DNA of 64,000 nt, taken from an uncultured Clostridia bacterium. Its GTDB lineage: Bacteria; Bacillota; Clostridia; Oscillospirales; Acutalibacteraceae. Numbering within the stretch: position 1 is the first letter of the stretch; every line of letters begins with the position of its first letter. Of the stretch, positions 35,946 to 45,067 are shown in pieces. The notes beneath the pieces are model-generated. The model saw nothing but the letters and a program-made list of their open reading frames with translations, was not told the DNA's origin and ran no database searches. Position numbers and translations under genes: made by a program. The stretch is from contig CALWIP010000009.1 of the NCBI GenBank assembly GCA_944380775.1, positions 1 to 64,000 on the forward strand. The letters run 5' to 3'.

Positions 35946-36578
35946 ATGAAGCTGATTCTTTTGGGCGCACCTGGCGCGGGTAAAGGCACGCAGGCTGAGG
36001 TAATCTGTGAACGTCTCGCCATCCCGGCGATTTCCACTGGCAATATCATTCGTGAAGCGCTGAAAAGCGGCACGGAAATGGGATTGCGCGCGAAGTCCTA
36101 TATGGAAGAGGGTAAGCTGGTGCCCGATGAGGTTGTCATCGGCATCATCCAGGACCGCTTGCAGCAGGATGACTGCAAAAACGGCTTCATCCTGGACGGC
36201 TTCCCGCGCACCATTCCCCAGGCCGAGGCCCTGGACAAAATGGGCGTTGCAATCGACAAGGTCATTGACCTTGAGGTCTCTGACGAAGCGATTGTCGAGC
36301 GCATGTCCGGGCGCCGCGTCTGCGAAAACTGCGGCGCGAGCTACCACATCCTTTACAAAAAGCCGGAAGTGGAAGGCAAGTGCGGCAAGTGCGGAGGCGC
36401 CCTGATCCAGCGCAAGGACGACCATCCGGATACGGTGCGGGAGCGCCTGCGCGTCTACCACGAGCAGACCGAGCCGCTGAAGAGTTACTACGAGAAGCAG
36501 GGCAAACTGCGCGTTGTGCAAGGGCAGGACGCGGTGGAGGAGACCACCCGTTTGACCCTCGCGGCGCTAGAGGATTGA
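35946..36578 (+). CDS. adk: Adenylate kinase, zinc-LID form
   Basis: 210 aa from ATG 35946 (AAAGGAG upstream). P-loop GAPGAGKGTQ (7-16), NMP-binding STGNIIR, and DGFPRTIPQA. The LID (about 125-160) carries two Cys pairs (CENC, CGKC), the structural zinc site common in Gram-positive enzymes. Converts ATP + AMP to 2 ADP. Its place between secY and map is conserved in Firmicutes. Confidence 0.98.
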   Translation: MKLILLGAPGAGKGTQAEVICERLAIPAISTGNIIREALKSGTEMGLRAKSYMEEGKLVPDEVVIGIIQDRLQQDDCKNGFILDGFPRTIPQAEALDKMGVAIDKVIDLEVSDEAIVERMSGRRVCENCGASYHILYKKPEVEGKCGKCGGALIQRKDDHPDTVRERLRVYHEQTEPLKSYYEKQGKLRVVQGQDAVEETTRLTLAALED

Positions 36579-36582
36579 CTCT

Positions 36583-37335
36583 ATGATCGTTCTCAAGACC
36601 AGCAGGGAACTTGCCGCCATGCGTGACGCCGGCCGGATCGCCCAACGGGCGCTGCGGCTGGCGGGCGAAGCGGTGGAACCCGGCGTTTCCACTTGGGAGA
36701 TCGACCATATTGCCCGCCGTTACATCGAGGAACAGGGCGCTACGCCCACGTTCCTCGGCTACGGCGGCTTCCCGGCCAGCTCCTGCATTTCCGTAAACAA
36801 TGTGGTCATCCACGGCATACCGAACAAGGCGACCCTCCTCAAGGAGGGGGATATTGTGAGCATCGATATCGGCGCCACTTGTGAGGGCTTTGTGGGGGAC
36901 AACGCGTGGACCTTCCCCTGCGGCAAGGTTAGCGAAGAAGCCCAGGCCCTGATGGACGCCACCCGCGAGAGCCTTTTCGCCGCCATTCAGGCTGCAAAGC
37001 CGGGCGCGCGGCTGGGCGACGTGGGAAGCACCGTCCAGCGGTATGTGGAAGCTCGCGGTTACTCGGTGGTACGGGATTTCGTCGGCCACGGAGTAGGCGC
37101 GAAGATGCATGAGGACCCCAGCGTACCCAACTATGGCACGCCCGGCAGGGGCGTGCGGCTGCTGCCCGGCATGACAATCGCCATTGAACCGATGGTGAAC
37201 GCCGGTGGCCCCGCAGTCAAGGTCCTTCCGGACGGCTGGACAGTGAAGACGGTGGACGGCAGGCTTTCAGCCCACTTTGAGCACACCATCGCCATCACGT
37301 CTGACGGCCCCGTCATTTTGACGCTGCCGGACTGA
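36583..37335 (+). CDS. map: Methionine aminopeptidase, type I
   Basis: 250 aa. Removes N-terminal Met from new proteins. Metal ligands: SIDIGATCEGFVGDNAWTF (two Asp), FVGHGVGAKMHEDP (His), MTIAIEPMV (Glu) and AHFEHTIAIT (Glu). No N-terminal zinc or SH3 extension, so the short type Ia. Four bases after adk. Confidence 0.98.
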   Translation: MIVLKTSRELAAMRDAGRIAQRALRLAGEAVEPGVSTWEIDHIARRYIEEQGATPTFLGYGGFPASSCISVNNVVIHGIPNKATLLKEGDIVSIDIGATCEGFVGDNAWTFPCGKVSEEAQALMDATRESLFAAIQAAKPGARLGDVGSTVQRYVEARGYSVVRDFVGHGVGAKMHEDPSVPNYGTPGRGVRLLPGMTIAIEPMVNAGGPAVKVLPDGWTVKTVDGRLSAHFEHTIAITSDGPVILTLPD

Positions 37336-37345
37336 GGGGAAAACA

Positions 37346-37630
37346 ATGGAACTCAAACGCGGGTCCGTGGTCCGCGCAACGGCGGGCCGCGACAAAGACG
37401 GGTTTTTCGTCGTGGTGCAGACCGGCCCGGTGGCAATCTGCGACGGCAGGCGCCGCAGGCTGGAAAAGCCCAAACGAAAAAACCCGAAGCACCTGGCGGC
37501 AACCGGCACGGTTGTGCCGGAACAAGCGCTCGAAACCAATCGCGAGATCCGAAAGGCCCTGCGCGGCTGCACAGGGGCTACGCCCACCAAGGAGGTTGTT
37601 TCATGTCCAAGCAGGATGTTATCGAAATAG
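37346..37630 (+). CDS. KOW-domain RNA-binding protein (L14e/L6e/L27e-like)
   Basis: 94 aa. The first 60 residues form a KOW-type SH3 barrel ([43 protein letters not shown]). Proteins of this sort sit between map and infA in many Firmicutes and are named for similarity to archaeal and eukaryotic L14e/L6e/L27e; whether they bind the bacterial ribosome is not settled as far as I know. The 3' end overlaps infA by 28 bases, so translation is probably coupled. Confidence 0.9.
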   Translation: MELKRGSVVRATAGRDKDGFFVVVQTGPVAICDGRRRRLEKPKRKNPKHLAATGTVVPEQALETNREIRKALRGCTGATPTKEVVSCPSRMLSK

Positions 37631-37821
37631 AGGGTACCGTCACGGAGGCGCTGCCGAACGCCATGTTCACGGTAGAGCTTCCCAACGGCCATTCGATCCT
37701 GGCGCATATTTCCGGCAAGCTGCGGATGAATTTTATCCGCATCCTCCCCGGGGACAAGGTTACGGTAGAGCTTTCGCCCTACGACCTCACGCGCGGCAGG
37801 ATTACATGGCGCTCGAAATAA
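37603..37821 (+). CDS. infA: Translation initiation factor IF-1
   Basis: 72 aa, OB fold. [20 protein letters not shown], then [21 protein letters not shown] and [18 protein letters not shown] upstream, inside the KOW gene. Blocks the A-site during initiation. Confidence 0.98.
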   Translation: MSKQDVIEIEGTVTEALPNAMFTVELPNGHSILAHISGKLRMNFIRILPGDKVTVELSPYDLTRGRITWRSK

Positions 37822-37863
37822 CGGCCCAGAGGGCCGTGCCACTTTGCAAAGGAGGGCACAAAA

Positions 37864-37977
37864 ATGAAAGTAAGACCTTCTGTCAAGAAGATTTGCGAAA
37901 AGTGCAAGATCATCAAGCGCAAGGGGAAAGTCATGGTCATCTGTGAAAACCCCAAGCACAAGCAGCGCCAGGGCTGA
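37864..37977 (+). CDS. rpmJ: 50S ribosomal protein L36, zinc form
   Basis: 37 aa: [20 protein letters not shown], ending [11 protein letters not shown]. The C-C-C-H zinc ligands make it the C+ form. AAAGGAGG precedes the start. Confidence 0.97.
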   Translation: MKVRPSVKKICEKCKIIKRKGKVMVICENPKHKQRQG

Positions 37978-38012
37978 TGGCGCAAACCGATTAATGTGGA
38001 GGTGCAACCAGT

Positions 38013-38381
38013 ATGGCGCGTATTGCAGGTGTTGATCTGCCCAGAGATAAACGTATCGAGATCGGCCTGACCTACATCTACGGGATTGGCCGCAAGACCG
38101 CGAGCGACATTCTCGCGGCGACCGGTGTAAACCCGGACACCCGTGTTAGGGATTTGACGGAGGACGATACCTCGAAGCTGAGGGAATATATCGACCACCA
38201 CTGCCGCGTGGAAGGCGACCTTCGCCGCGACGTGGCGTTCGACATCAAGCGGTTGATTGAAATCGGCTGCTACCGTGGCATCCGCCACCGCAAGGGCCTG
38301 CCGGTCAGAGGGCAGCGCTCGAAGACGAACGCTCGTACCCGCAAGGGCCCGAGGAAGACGATGGCTAACAAGAAGAAGTAA
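38013..38381 (+). CDS. rpsM: 30S ribosomal protein S13
   Basis: 122 aa. [26 protein letters not shown] opening (shortened here to its key part: [19 protein letters not shown]) and C-terminal [20 protein letters not shown]. Contacts the P-site tRNA and the 50S bridge B1. Confidence 0.98.
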   Translation: MARIAGVDLPRDKRIEIGLTYIYGIGRKTASDILAATGVNPDTRVRDLTEDDTSKLREYIDHHCRVEGDLRRDVAFDIKRLIEIGCYRGIRHRKGLPVRGQRSKTNARTRKGPRKTMANKKK

Positions 38382-38399
38382 GCAGGGAGGGATTTTCAC

Positions 38400-38807
38400 A
38401 TGGCAGCACAAAAGGGCGGTAAGAAAACTACCGTTGTTCGCAGACGCCGTGAGCGCAAAAATATTGAGCGCGGGGCTGCTCATATCCAGTCCACCTTTAA
38501 CAACACGATCGTAACGATTACCGATACGCAGGGCAACGCGGTTTCGTGGGCCAGCTCCGGCGAGCTCGGCTTCCGCGGGTCCCGTAAGTCCACCCCCTTT
38601 GCCGCGCAGACCGCAGCCGAAACGGCCGCCCGTGCGGCGATGGAGCACGGCATGAAGACGGTCGAGGTCTTTGTCAAGGGCCCGGGCGCCGGCCGCGAAG
38701 CCGCGATCCGCGCGCTGCAGGCCGCCGGCCTGGAGGTCAGCATGATCAAAGACGTGACCCCGATTCCTCACAATGGTTGCCGTCCTCCGAAGAGAAGACG
38801 CGTATAA
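38400..38807 (+). CDS. rpsK: 30S ribosomal protein S11
   Basis: 135 aa. [33 protein letters not shown], and the C-terminal [18 protein letters not shown]. Lies at the platform near the 3' end of 16S rRNA. Confidence 0.98.
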   Translation: MAAQKGGKKTTVVRRRRERKNIERGAAHIQSTFNNTIVTITDTQGNAVSWASSGELGFRGSRKSTPFAAQTAAETAARAAMEHGMKTVEVFVKGPGAGREAAIRALQAAGLEVSMIKDVTPIPHNGCRPPKRRRV

Positions 38808-38827
38808 TTTAGGGAGGGAAAAGATTT

Positions 38828-39421
38828 ATGGCTAAGAATAGGCAGCCTGTGTTAAAACGTTGCAAGACCCTGGGCCTTTCCCCGGCGGTGCTGGGCTACG
38901 GCAAGGAGACCCACCGCAACCAGAAGAAGTTCCACCGGAAGCAATCCGAATACGCGATGCAGCTCAACGAGAAGCAGAAGGTCAAGTTCATCTACGGCGT
39001 GCTGGAGAAGCAGTTCCATGCCTACTATGAGAAGGCGGAGCGCAAGCAGGGCGTCACCGGTGAAACCCTGCTGCAAGAGCTGGAGCGCCGCCTGGATAAC
39101 GTGGTGTTCCGCCTTGGCTTTGCCAACACCCGCCGCGAGGCCCGCCAGCTGGTGAACCACGGCCACTTTACGGTGAACGGCCACCGGGTCGACATCCCCT
39201 CCTACCAGGTGAAGCCGGGCGACGTCGTCGCCGTGTGCGAGAAGTCCCGCAGCTCCACGAAGTTTAAGACGCTGCTGGAAGAGCAGGCCAAGCGCCTGCT
39301 GCCCAAGTGGCTGGAAAAAGCCGCCGGCTCGTTTGAGGGCAAGGTCGTCGCGATGCCGGCCCGTGAGGATATCGACTACGAGGTCGCCGAGCATCTCATC
39401 GTCGAGCTGTACTCTAAGTAA
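38828..39421 (+). CDS. rpsD: 30S ribosomal protein S4, zinc-free form
   Basis: 197 aa. The N-terminus has a single Cys ([10 protein letters not shown]) instead of the four-Cys zinc site, so it is a C- paralogue. [21 protein letters not shown] and the S4 RNA-binding domain [15 protein letters not shown]. An assembly starter protein that in E. coli represses the alpha operon; clostridia keep it within that operon, as here. Confidence 0.98.
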   Translation: MAKNRQPVLKRCKTLGLSPAVLGYGKETHRNQKKFHRKQSEYAMQLNEKQKVKFIYGVLEKQFHAYYEKAERKQGVTGETLLQELERRLDNVVFRLGFANTRREARQLVNHGHFTVNGHRVDIPSYQVKPGDVVAVCEKSRSSTKFKTLLEEQAKRLLPKWLEKAAGSFEGKVVAMPAREDIDYEVAEHLIVELYSK

Positions 39422-39491
39422 TGCCGTTTCATAGCTTGCACAACGGTTGGCGAAGCCAAACGGTTTGCTTATGTGTGAAGGAGGTTCGCGA

Positions 39492-40445
39492 ATGATTGAG
39501 ATTGAGAAGCCGAAGATCGAGACCGAAGAGTTATCCAACGACGGAACCTATGGGAAATTTGTGGTAGAGCCGCTGGAGCGCGGTTTTGGCACCACGCTGG
39601 GCAACAGCCTGCGCCGGGTGCTGCTCTCCAGCCTGCCGGGCACGGCTGTGACGTCCATCAAGATTGACGGCGTGCTGCACGAGTTTTCTACAATCCCGGG
39701 CGTCAAAGAGGATGTCACGGAGATTGTCCTGAATATCAAGGGGCTTACGGCCAAGCTGCATTGCGACGGCCCCAAAACGGTTGAGATCAGCGCGGAAGGC
39801 CCCTGTGAGGTGACCGCGGACAGCATCAAATGCGACAGCGAGGTCGAAATCCTCAACCCGGAGATGCACATTGCAACGCTGGGCGAGGGCGCGAAGCTGT
39901 ACATGGAATTGACGCTGGACAAGGGCCGCGGCTATGTCCCCGCAGAGCGCAACAAAGCGAACATGAACACCAATGTGATCGGCGAGCTTCCCGTTGACTC
40001 CATTTACACTCCCGTTTTGAAAGTGAACTACAATGTGGAAAGTACCCGCGTGGGGCAGAGCATCGACTACGACAAGCTCACCCTGGAGGTATGGACCAAC
40101 GGCATTATCAGCGCCCAGGAGGCCGTTTCGCTGGCCGCCAAGGTGTTGACGGAACACTTGAACCTGTTCGTCGACCTGTCTGACAAAGGCAGCAGCACCG
40201 AGATTATGGTGGAAAAAGACGACAAGGGCAAGGAAAAGGTGCTTGAAATGACCATTGAAGAGCTGGACCTCTCCGTCCGCTCGTTCAACTGCCTCAAGCG
40301 CGCCGGCATCAACACCGTGGAGGACCTCATCAATAAGTCGGAAGAAGACATGATGAAAGTCCGCAACCTGGGCCGCAAATCCCTCGAGGAAGTAGTACAG
40401 AAGATGAACTCCCTCGGTTTTAATCTGCGCAAGGACGACGAATGA
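39492..40445 (+). CDS. rpoA: RNA polymerase alpha subunit
   Basis: 317 aa. N-terminal dimerisation domain with [20 protein letters not shown], a linker about 230-250 rich in Lys/Asp, and C-terminal domain [20 protein letters not shown] with helix-hairpin-helix [12 protein letters not shown] that binds UP elements and activators. ATG 39492 follows GAAGGAGG. Confidence 0.99.
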   Translation: MIEIEKPKIETEELSNDGTYGKFVVEPLERGFGTTLGNSLRRVLLSSLPGTAVTSIKIDGVLHEFSTIPGVKEDVTEIVLNIKGLTAKLHCDGPKTVEISAEGPCEVTADSIKCDSEVEILNPEMHIATLGEGAKLYMELTLDKGRGYVPAERNKANMNTNVIGELPVDSIYTPVLKVNYNVESTRVGQSIDYDKLTLEVWTNGIISAQEAVSLAAKVLTEHLNLFVDLSDKGSSTEIMVEKDDKGKEKVLEMTIEELDLSVRSFNCLKRAGINTVEDLINKSEEDMMKVRNLGRKSLEEVVQKMNSLGFNLRKDDE

Positions 40446-40481
40446 TCCTTGCTTGAAGCTAGGTAAAAGGAGTGATATTCG

Positions 40482-40823
40482 ATGCCCGGAACCAGAAAAC
40501 TCGGCAGGACCACTGACCACCGCACCGCGATGCTCAGGGCTATGGTGACGTTCCTGCTGGAAAACGGCAAAATCGAAACCACAGTAACGCGCGCGAAGGA
40601 AGTCCGTTCCTTGGCCGAGAAAATGATCACTATCGCGAAGGAAAATACGGTACACAACCAGCGCATGGTGGGCGCTTTCCTCACGAAGGAAGCCGTCGCC
40701 CACAAGCTGTTTGCAGAGCTTGCGCCGAAGTACGCGGAGCGCAACGGCGGGTACACCCGCATTACGCGCATTGGCCCGCGCCGCGGCGACGCCGCCGAGA
40801 TGGCCATCATCGAGCTGCTGTAA
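40482..40823 (+). CDS. rplQ: 50S ribosomal protein L17
   Basis: 113 aa. [20 protein letters not shown] and the C-terminal [20 protein letters not shown]. Last gene of the superoperon; a strong terminator follows at once, so the ECF transporter and truA genes that often come next are not here. Confidence 0.98.
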   Translation: MPGTRKLGRTTDHRTAMLRAMVTFLLENGKIETTVTRAKEVRSLAEKMITIAKENTVHNQRMVGAFLTKEAVAHKLFAELAPKYAERNGGYTRITRIGPRRGDAAEMAIIELL

Positions 40824-40845
40824 AGACCACCCAAGAAAGCAGAAC

Positions 40846-40886
40846 AACGCCCGGTATTTGGTTTGCTTCCAAATACCGGGCGTTTT
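40846..40886. terminator. Strong bidirectional terminator after the ribosomal operon
   Basis: AACGCCCGGTATTTGG pairs with CCAAATACCGGGCGTT (16 bp, perfect) and T-rich bases follow. It also serves the convergent GH4 gene. Confidence 0.96.
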
Positions 40887-40901
40887 ATTTGGCGGTCTTT
40901 C

Positions 40902-42224
40902 TTATTTGTACATGGACATATAATCGCCGTGGGCGTCAATCAAATCATCGCACATCGCGACAATCTCGTCGATGGAGAGCTCGGCGGCCGTGTGCGGGTC
41001 GAGCATCGCCGCGCGGTAGACGTCCTCTTTCTTGCGCGTGCGGGCCGCTTCAATGGTCATCAGCTGCACATTCACATTTGTCATGTTAAACGCGGCGAGC
41101 TGCACCGGCAGCCGCCCCACATGGCACGGCAGGATCCCTTGGTTGTTCACCAGGCACGGGACCTCGACGCAGGCGTCGGCGGGAAGATTGTCAATGAGGC
41201 CGTGGTTGAGCACGTTGCCGCCAATCTGGAACGGCGCGCCCGTGAGGATGGAGTCCATAATGTACGAGGCGTATTCCGTCGTGCGCTCGTGTGTGACCTT
41301 GCCGTTTTGCAAAATCTCGTCGCGCTCTTTTTCCCATCCCGCAATCTGGTTGACGCAGCGGCGCGGGTATTCATCCAACGGGATTTGATATTGGTCGATC
41401 AGGTCCGGATGGTCCGCTTTGATGAAGAGCGGGTTGTACTCCGCATTGTGCTCGCTGGACTCCGTGCAGTAGTAGCCCAAGCGCTCAATATATGCGAACC
41501 GCACCATATCGTTGTGCTTTTCCGTCGCGTTCTTCTGGGCGGCGCGGCGGCGCACCTCCGGGTAAAGGTCTTTGCCGTTGCGGTCGCGCAGCTCCAGCAG
41601 CCAAGCCATGTGGTTGATGCCCGCAATCAGCTCGCGGCGGCCCTCCAGGCTCTCTTCCATGCCAAGGGATTCCAGCAGCTTCTTCGAGCACACCTGCACG
41701 CTGTGGCAGAGGCCGACCGTCTTCACATGGGTGTAGCGCAGCATGTAACCGGTCAAAATCCCCATCGGGTTCGTGTAGTTGAGGAACCATGCGTTGGGGC
41801 AGACCTCTTCCATGTCGCGGGCGAAATCCTCGAGCACCGGGATGGTGCGCAGGCCGCGCATAATGCCGCCGATGCCGAGCGTGTCGCCGATGGTCTGGCG
41901 AAGGCCGTATTTTTTCGGCACTTCAAAATCGATGATCGTGCACGGGTCATAAAAGCCGACCTGAATGGCGTTGACAACGAAATCTGCGCCGCGAAGCGCC
42001 TCTTTGCGCTGTTCCACGCCGAGGTAGGTGCGGATGGTCATGCGGGATTCGTTGATGTTGCGGTTGATCGCGTCGAGGATGATGCGCGATTCTTCCAGCC
42101 GCTTGGCGTCAATGTCGTACAGCGCGACCTCTGCGTCTTGCAGGGAAGGCGTGCACATGCAGTCGCCGATAACGTTGCGGGCGAAAACTGTGCTGCCCGC
42201 GCCCATAAACGTGATTTTTGCCAT
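40902..42224 (-). CDS. Glycoside hydrolase family 4, alpha-galactosidase/alpha-glucosidase type
   Basis: 440 aa. GH4 enzymes use NAD and a divalent metal, with a redox-elimination mechanism. NAD motif GAGSTVFARNVIGD (8-21), VVNAIQVG, GDTLGIGGIMRGLRTIP, NYTNPM near residue 150, the metal-ligand Cys and His in GLCHSVQ near 172-178, and GINHMAW near 205. The CHSV motif with RGLRT fits the alpha-galactosidase (MelA/LplD-like) branch. No signal peptide, so it acts on imported di- or oligosaccharides. The divergent AraC gene is probably its regulator. ATG 42224 after GAAGGAGG. Confidence 0.92.
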   Translation of the reverse strand: MAKITFMGAGSTVFARNVIGDCMCTPSLQDAEVALYDIDAKRLEESRIILDAINRNINESRMTIRTYLGVEQRKEALRGADFVVNAIQVGFYDPCTIIDFEVPKKYGLRQTIGDTLGIGGIMRGLRTIPVLEDFARDMEEVCPNAWFLNYTNPMGILTGYMLRYTHVKTVGLCHSVQVCSKKLLESLGMEESLEGRRELIAGINHMAWLLELRDRNGKDLYPEVRRRAAQKNATEKHNDMVRFAYIERLGYYCTESSEHNAEYNPLFIKADHPDLIDQYQIPLDEYPRRCVNQIAGWEKERDEILQNGKVTHERTTEYASYIMDSILTGAPFQIGGNVLNHGLIDNLPADACVEVPCLVNNQGILPCHVGRLPVQLAAFNMTNVNVQLMTIEAARTRKKEDVYRAAMLDPHTAAELSIDEIVAMCDDLIDAHGDYMSMYK

Positions 42225-42276
42225 TGGGGATTCCTCCTTCTTTTGCGGGACGCAGCCTTGCGTCTTTTTCGCTTTT

Positions 42277-42282
42277 ATTATA
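42277..42282 (-). promoter_or_regulatory. Putative -10 box of the GH4 gene
   Basis: TATAAT on the minus strand, 53 bases before the GH4 start; no good -35 lies 17 bases upstream, as expected for a promoter needing an AraC-type activator. The rest of 42225-42386 holds no gene. Confidence 0.5.
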
Positions 42283-42386
42283 AAATGGGAGCAGTGGGAA
42301 AACCACGCCGGATGTTTCCAAAAATTGATGAAATGTTGCTTATAGTTCCATCAAAAACAGAGAAGCCCGCGAAAGGAGGGGGCGCG

Positions 42387-43196
42387 ATGCCGCTGCAAGA
42401 GGACCGCCGGCCCATGCAGCTTTGTTTTTTTGGGCGCGAAGCGTGCGCGCCGGGCCATTCGTTCGGGCCGTTCATCCGAGAGCAATACCTCATTCATTTT
42501 ATCCTCGCGGGCCGCGGCGAATACCGTGCGGGCGGCGAAAATCACGCGCTAACCGCCGGGGATGGGTTCCTGATTCTCCCCGGGGAGGTCACCTTTTACC
42601 GCGCGGACCAAAAGGACCCGTGGGAATACGCCTGGGTCGGCTTCCAGGGCGGCGAGACGCCGGGGATTTTGGCGCACTGCGGCTTGGACGCCTCGCCGGG
42701 GGACGGCGCGCGGCTCACCTTCCGCTGCGCCTCGCCGCGCCTGGCGCCGCTGCTGCGGGAGCTTTGCCGCCAGCCCGCCAACCTCGGCGAATATGAAAAG
42801 CTTGGCTACCTCTACCGCCTGTTTGCGCTGCTTGCGGAGGAGCGCCCCGCCGCGCCTGTCCCCGCAGAGCAGTACCTGCAAAAGGCTGTCGGCGTCATCC
42901 AGAGCCGCTACGAGAGCAATTTGCGCGTCGCCGACGTGGCCGCCGCCGTCGGCGTGGACCGCACCTACCTCTACCGCCTGTTTATGAAAGGGTTTGGCGT
43001 TTCGCCGCAGGAATATCTCATCTCGTACCGCGTGAAAATGGCGGAGGAATTGTTGCGCCGGACCGATTACAGCGTGGCGCAGATTGCCGCGGGCTGCGGC
43101 TTTCCGGACAGCGCGTCGTTCAGCCGCCACTTCTGCGCCCGCATGGGCGTGCCGCCCGGACGCTACCGCCGTTCTGTGTGGGAAGAGAAGCGCTGA
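42387..43196 (+). CDS. AraC-family transcriptional regulator
   Basis: 269 aa from ATG 42387 (AAAGGAGGGGG upstream). N-terminal cupin sugar-binding domain: RGEYRAGGENHALTAGDGFL then YAWVGFQG. C-terminal pair of helix-turn-helix motifs: LRVADVAAAVGVDRTYLYRLF (first, about 186-206) and YSVAQIAAGCGFPDSASFSR (second, about 232-251), ending FCARMGVPPGRYRR. Divergent from the GH4 gene, so likely its sugar-responsive activator. The same open frame continues far upstream through antisense of the GH4 gene, but without start signals. Confidence 0.93.
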   Translation: MPLQEDRRPMQLCFFGREACAPGHSFGPFIREQYLIHFILAGRGEYRAGGENHALTAGDGFLILPGEVTFYRADQKDPWEYAWVGFQGGETPGILAHCGLDASPGDGARLTFRCASPRLAPLLRELCRQPANLGEYEKLGYLYRLFALLAEERPAAPVPAEQYLQKAVGVIQSRYESNLRVADVAAAVGVDRTYLYRLFMKGFGVSPQEYLISYRVKMAEELLRRTDYSVAQIAAGCGFPDSASFSRHFCARMGVPPGRYRRSVWEEKR

Positions 43197-43485
43197 CGCC
43201 GCCCTGCTGCGATCCCCCGGCTGCCGGGGCGGGCGCTTCCCCGCGTTGCCCGGCGATGAGCCGCAGTTTTTCCGCCCGGGAAAGCCGCTTGAGCGCGCGT
43301 TCGCGGCGCAGCGCCGCGGAGCGGCTGGGGCAGGGCTCCCAATAGGCGAGCGAAACAGGCAGGCGGCTGCGGGTGTATTTGGCCCCGCGGCCGCTGTTGT
43401 GCGCCCGTAGGCGGCGCGCGAGGTCCGTCGTCCAGCCCGCGTAAAGCGTGCCGTCCGCGCAGCGGAGCAGATAGACGTAATCCAT
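43120..43485 (-). CDS. GIY-YIG nuclease superfamily protein (UPF0213 type)
   Basis: 121 aa. The first 80 residues are a compact GIY-YIG domain: YVYLLRCADGTLYAGWTTDL with the two Tyr-containing strands (Y-V-Y and Y-A-G), the conserved Arg in LARRLRAHN, GAKYTRSRLPV and the Glu in AYWEP. The C-terminal 40 residues are Gly/Ala/Ser-rich and disordered. Small proteins of this type have no settled function. The 3' end overlaps the convergent araC gene by 77 bases, which suggests the tail may be an extension past the usual stop. Confidence 0.85.
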   Translation of the reverse strand: MDYVYLLRCADGTLYAGWTTDLARRLRAHNSGRGAKYTRSRLPVSLAYWEPCPSRSAALRRERALKRLSRAEKLRLIAGQRGEAPAPAAGGSQQGGVSASLPTQNGGSVRAARPCGRRSGG

Positions 43486-43524
43486 GGGCGGCCTCCTTCC
43501 TACAGGCCGGGCGCGCCGTTTCTA

Positions 43525-43553
43525 TTGACAGCGGCCGCGTGTTTTACTACAAT
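43525..43553 (+). promoter_or_regulatory. Sigma-A promoter of the Cof-type hydrolase gene
   Basis: -35 TTGACA (43525-43530), 17-base spacer, -10 TACAAT (43548-43553). Confidence 0.88.
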
Positions 43554-43617
43554 AAAAACAGAAAACAGGAAAAAAGAAAACCGGCGGCATGCGCCGCCAG
43601 CGAAATGAGGCAACAAA

Positions 43618-43626
43618 ATGGAACCG
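43618..43626 (+). promoter_or_regulatory. Start region of the Cof-type gene with weak ribosome site
   Basis: The ATG at 43618 is preceded by AATGAGGCAACAAA, with GAGG nine bases before; weaker than most sites in this window but the only in-frame start that keeps the SDIDGTLL motif near the N-terminus. Confidence 0.5.
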
Positions 43627-44385
43627 ATTTCCCTGGTCGCCAGCGATATCGACGGGACGCTGCTGCTCGGCGGCGCGACGGCAATCGACCCCGAAATATT
43701 TGAACAGATCCGCCGGCTCAAACAAAAGGGCATCGCCTTCTGCGCGGCGAGCGGCCGGCAGTACACAAGCCTGCGCCGCCTGTTTGCCCCCGTGGCGGAT
43801 GAAATCCTCTATATCTGTGAAAACGGCGCCATCTCTTACCGCGGCGGCGCGCCGGTGGACAAAACGCCGATGGACCGCGCGCTCTGCAACCGGCTCATCG
43901 CGCAAATTCTCGCGCGCGGCGACAGCGAAGTGCTCATCAGCGGCGCAGACACCAGCTATTTAATCCCCAAAAGCCCCAAAATGGTGGACCGCATGCGCTA
44001 TTTCACCGGGAACAACGTCGCCGTGGTCTCCCATCCCGACGAAATCCCGGAGGAGATCATCAAGGTCTCCGCGTTTTGCCCGGACGGCGCGGTCGCGGCG
44101 GAACCGGAATTTACACCGGTGTGGAGCCCCTATTTCCACGTCGCCATCGCCGGGGAAGCGTGGGTCGACCTCACGCTCGCCGACAAAGGCTCCGGCCTGC
44201 GGGCGGTCTGCCGCGCGCTGGGCATCCCGCTCGCGCGCGTGATGGCCTTTGGGGACAATTATAACGACCTGCCCATGCTGGAAGCGGCGGGCCGCCCCTA
44301 TTTGATGGCCGGCGCGGCCGGGGCGCTGCTGCGCCTGCCGTTCCCGCACTGCGCGAATGTGCTGGACATCCTGCGGACGCTGTAA
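43618..44385 (+). CDS. Cof-type HAD-superfamily phosphatase
   Basis: 255 aa. HAD motif I is ASDIDGTLL (8-16) with the nucleophile and general-acid Asp, motif II Ser in CAASGRQYTSL, motif III Lys near ADKGSGLRAV, motif IV GDNYNDLPML (about 217-226). The IIB cap between motifs II and III marks the Cof/YidA subfamily of sugar-phosphate phosphatases. Own promoter; convergent with the dCMP deaminase gene, seven bases apart and with no clear terminator between. Confidence 0.92.
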   Translation: MEPISLVASDIDGTLLLGGATAIDPEIFEQIRRLKQKGIAFCAASGRQYTSLRRLFAPVADEILYICENGAISYRGGAPVDKTPMDRALCNRLIAQILARGDSEVLISGADTSYLIPKSPKMVDRMRYFTGNNVAVVSHPDEIPEEIIKVSAFCPDGAVAAEPEFTPVWSPYFHVAIAGEAWVDLTLADKGSGLRAVCRALGIPLARVMAFGDNYNDLPMLEAAGRPYLMAGAAGALLRLPFPHCANVLDILRTL

Positions 44386-44392
44386 AGTCCCG

Positions 44393-44881
44393 TCAATACC
44401 CGAATTCGCCCTGCAGCGATTCGTCGTGCGCCACCCAGTCGGAGACGTCCGTCACCGTGTAGCAGTCGTGGTCGTTGCGCACCACCACGCGCGCAATCCC
44501 CGCATTGATGATGAGCCGTTTGCACATGGCGCACGGGTTTGCGTTCTCCACATATGCCCCGGTTTTGGCGTCGCGGCCCACCAGGTACAGCGTCGCGCCG
44601 ATCATGTCGTTGCGCTCCGCGCTGATAATGGCGTTCGCCTCCGCGTGTACCGAGCGGCAAAGCTCATACCGCTCGCCGCGCGGCACCTGGAGCTGTTCCC
44701 GCACGCAGACGCCGAGGTCGATGCAGTTCTGCCGCCCGCGCGGCGCGCCGACGTAGCCTGTGGAAACAATCTCGTCCCGGTTGACGAGGATGGCCCCGTA
44801 ATTGCGGCGCAGGCAGGTGCCGCGCTCCAAGACGGTTTCGGCAATGTCGAGGTAATAATTTTCTTTATCTCTGCGTTTCAT
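44393..44881 (-). CDS. Deoxycytidylate deaminase (ComEB-like)
   Basis: 162 aa. Zinc site: HAEAN (about 79-83, His ligand and catalytic Glu) and PCAMC (two Cys, about 115-119). The opening MKRRDKENYYLDIAETVLERGTC is close to the usual WDEYFMxIA form of dCMP deaminases. Makes dUMP from dCMP for thymidylate synthesis. An ATG start at 44881 follows GAAGGAGA. Other members of the cytidine-deaminase fold are possible, but the Cys-rich middle insert with CVREQLQVPRGERYELCRSV matches dCMP deaminase. Confidence 0.9.
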   Translation of the reverse strand: MKRRDKENYYLDIAETVLERGTCLRRNYGAILVNRDEIVSTGYVGAPRGRQNCIDLGVCVREQLQVPRGERYELCRSVHAEANAIISAERNDMIGATLYLVGRDAKTGAYVENANPCAMCKRLIINAGIARVVVRNDHDCYTVTDVSDWVAHDESLQGEFGY

Positions 44882-44950
44882 GGGGATTCTCCTTCCCGGT
44901 GATGCCGTTTCTTTTTATCATATCGAATTTGATCCGCCTATAAATTATAG

Positions 44951-44990
44951 AAAAGAATAATAAAGAATAAGAAAGAACAAGAAAGAATAA
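44951..44990. repeat. Four tandem copies of a 10-base purine repeat
   Basis: The unit NAAAGAAYAA occurs four times in exact register (44951, 44961, 44971, 44981), followed by AAAGAATCCC. A minus-strand TATAAT (44949-44944) sits right beside it, so on that strand the T-rich repeats occupy the -35/UP region of the dCMP deaminase gene. One repeat per helical turn. Confidence 0.8.
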
Positions 44991-45067
44991 AAAGAATCCC
45001 GGCGGGGGATTGCAGGAAAATCCCGCCGCGCGGGGCCGCCGCGCCTGCGGCGGAGAAAGGGGAAGCC

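Noticed and set aside
40863..42386. A long N-terminal extension of the AraC gene
   Set aside because: It would be antisense to the whole GH4 gene and to its promoter; ATG 42387 has a strong AAAGGAGGGGG.
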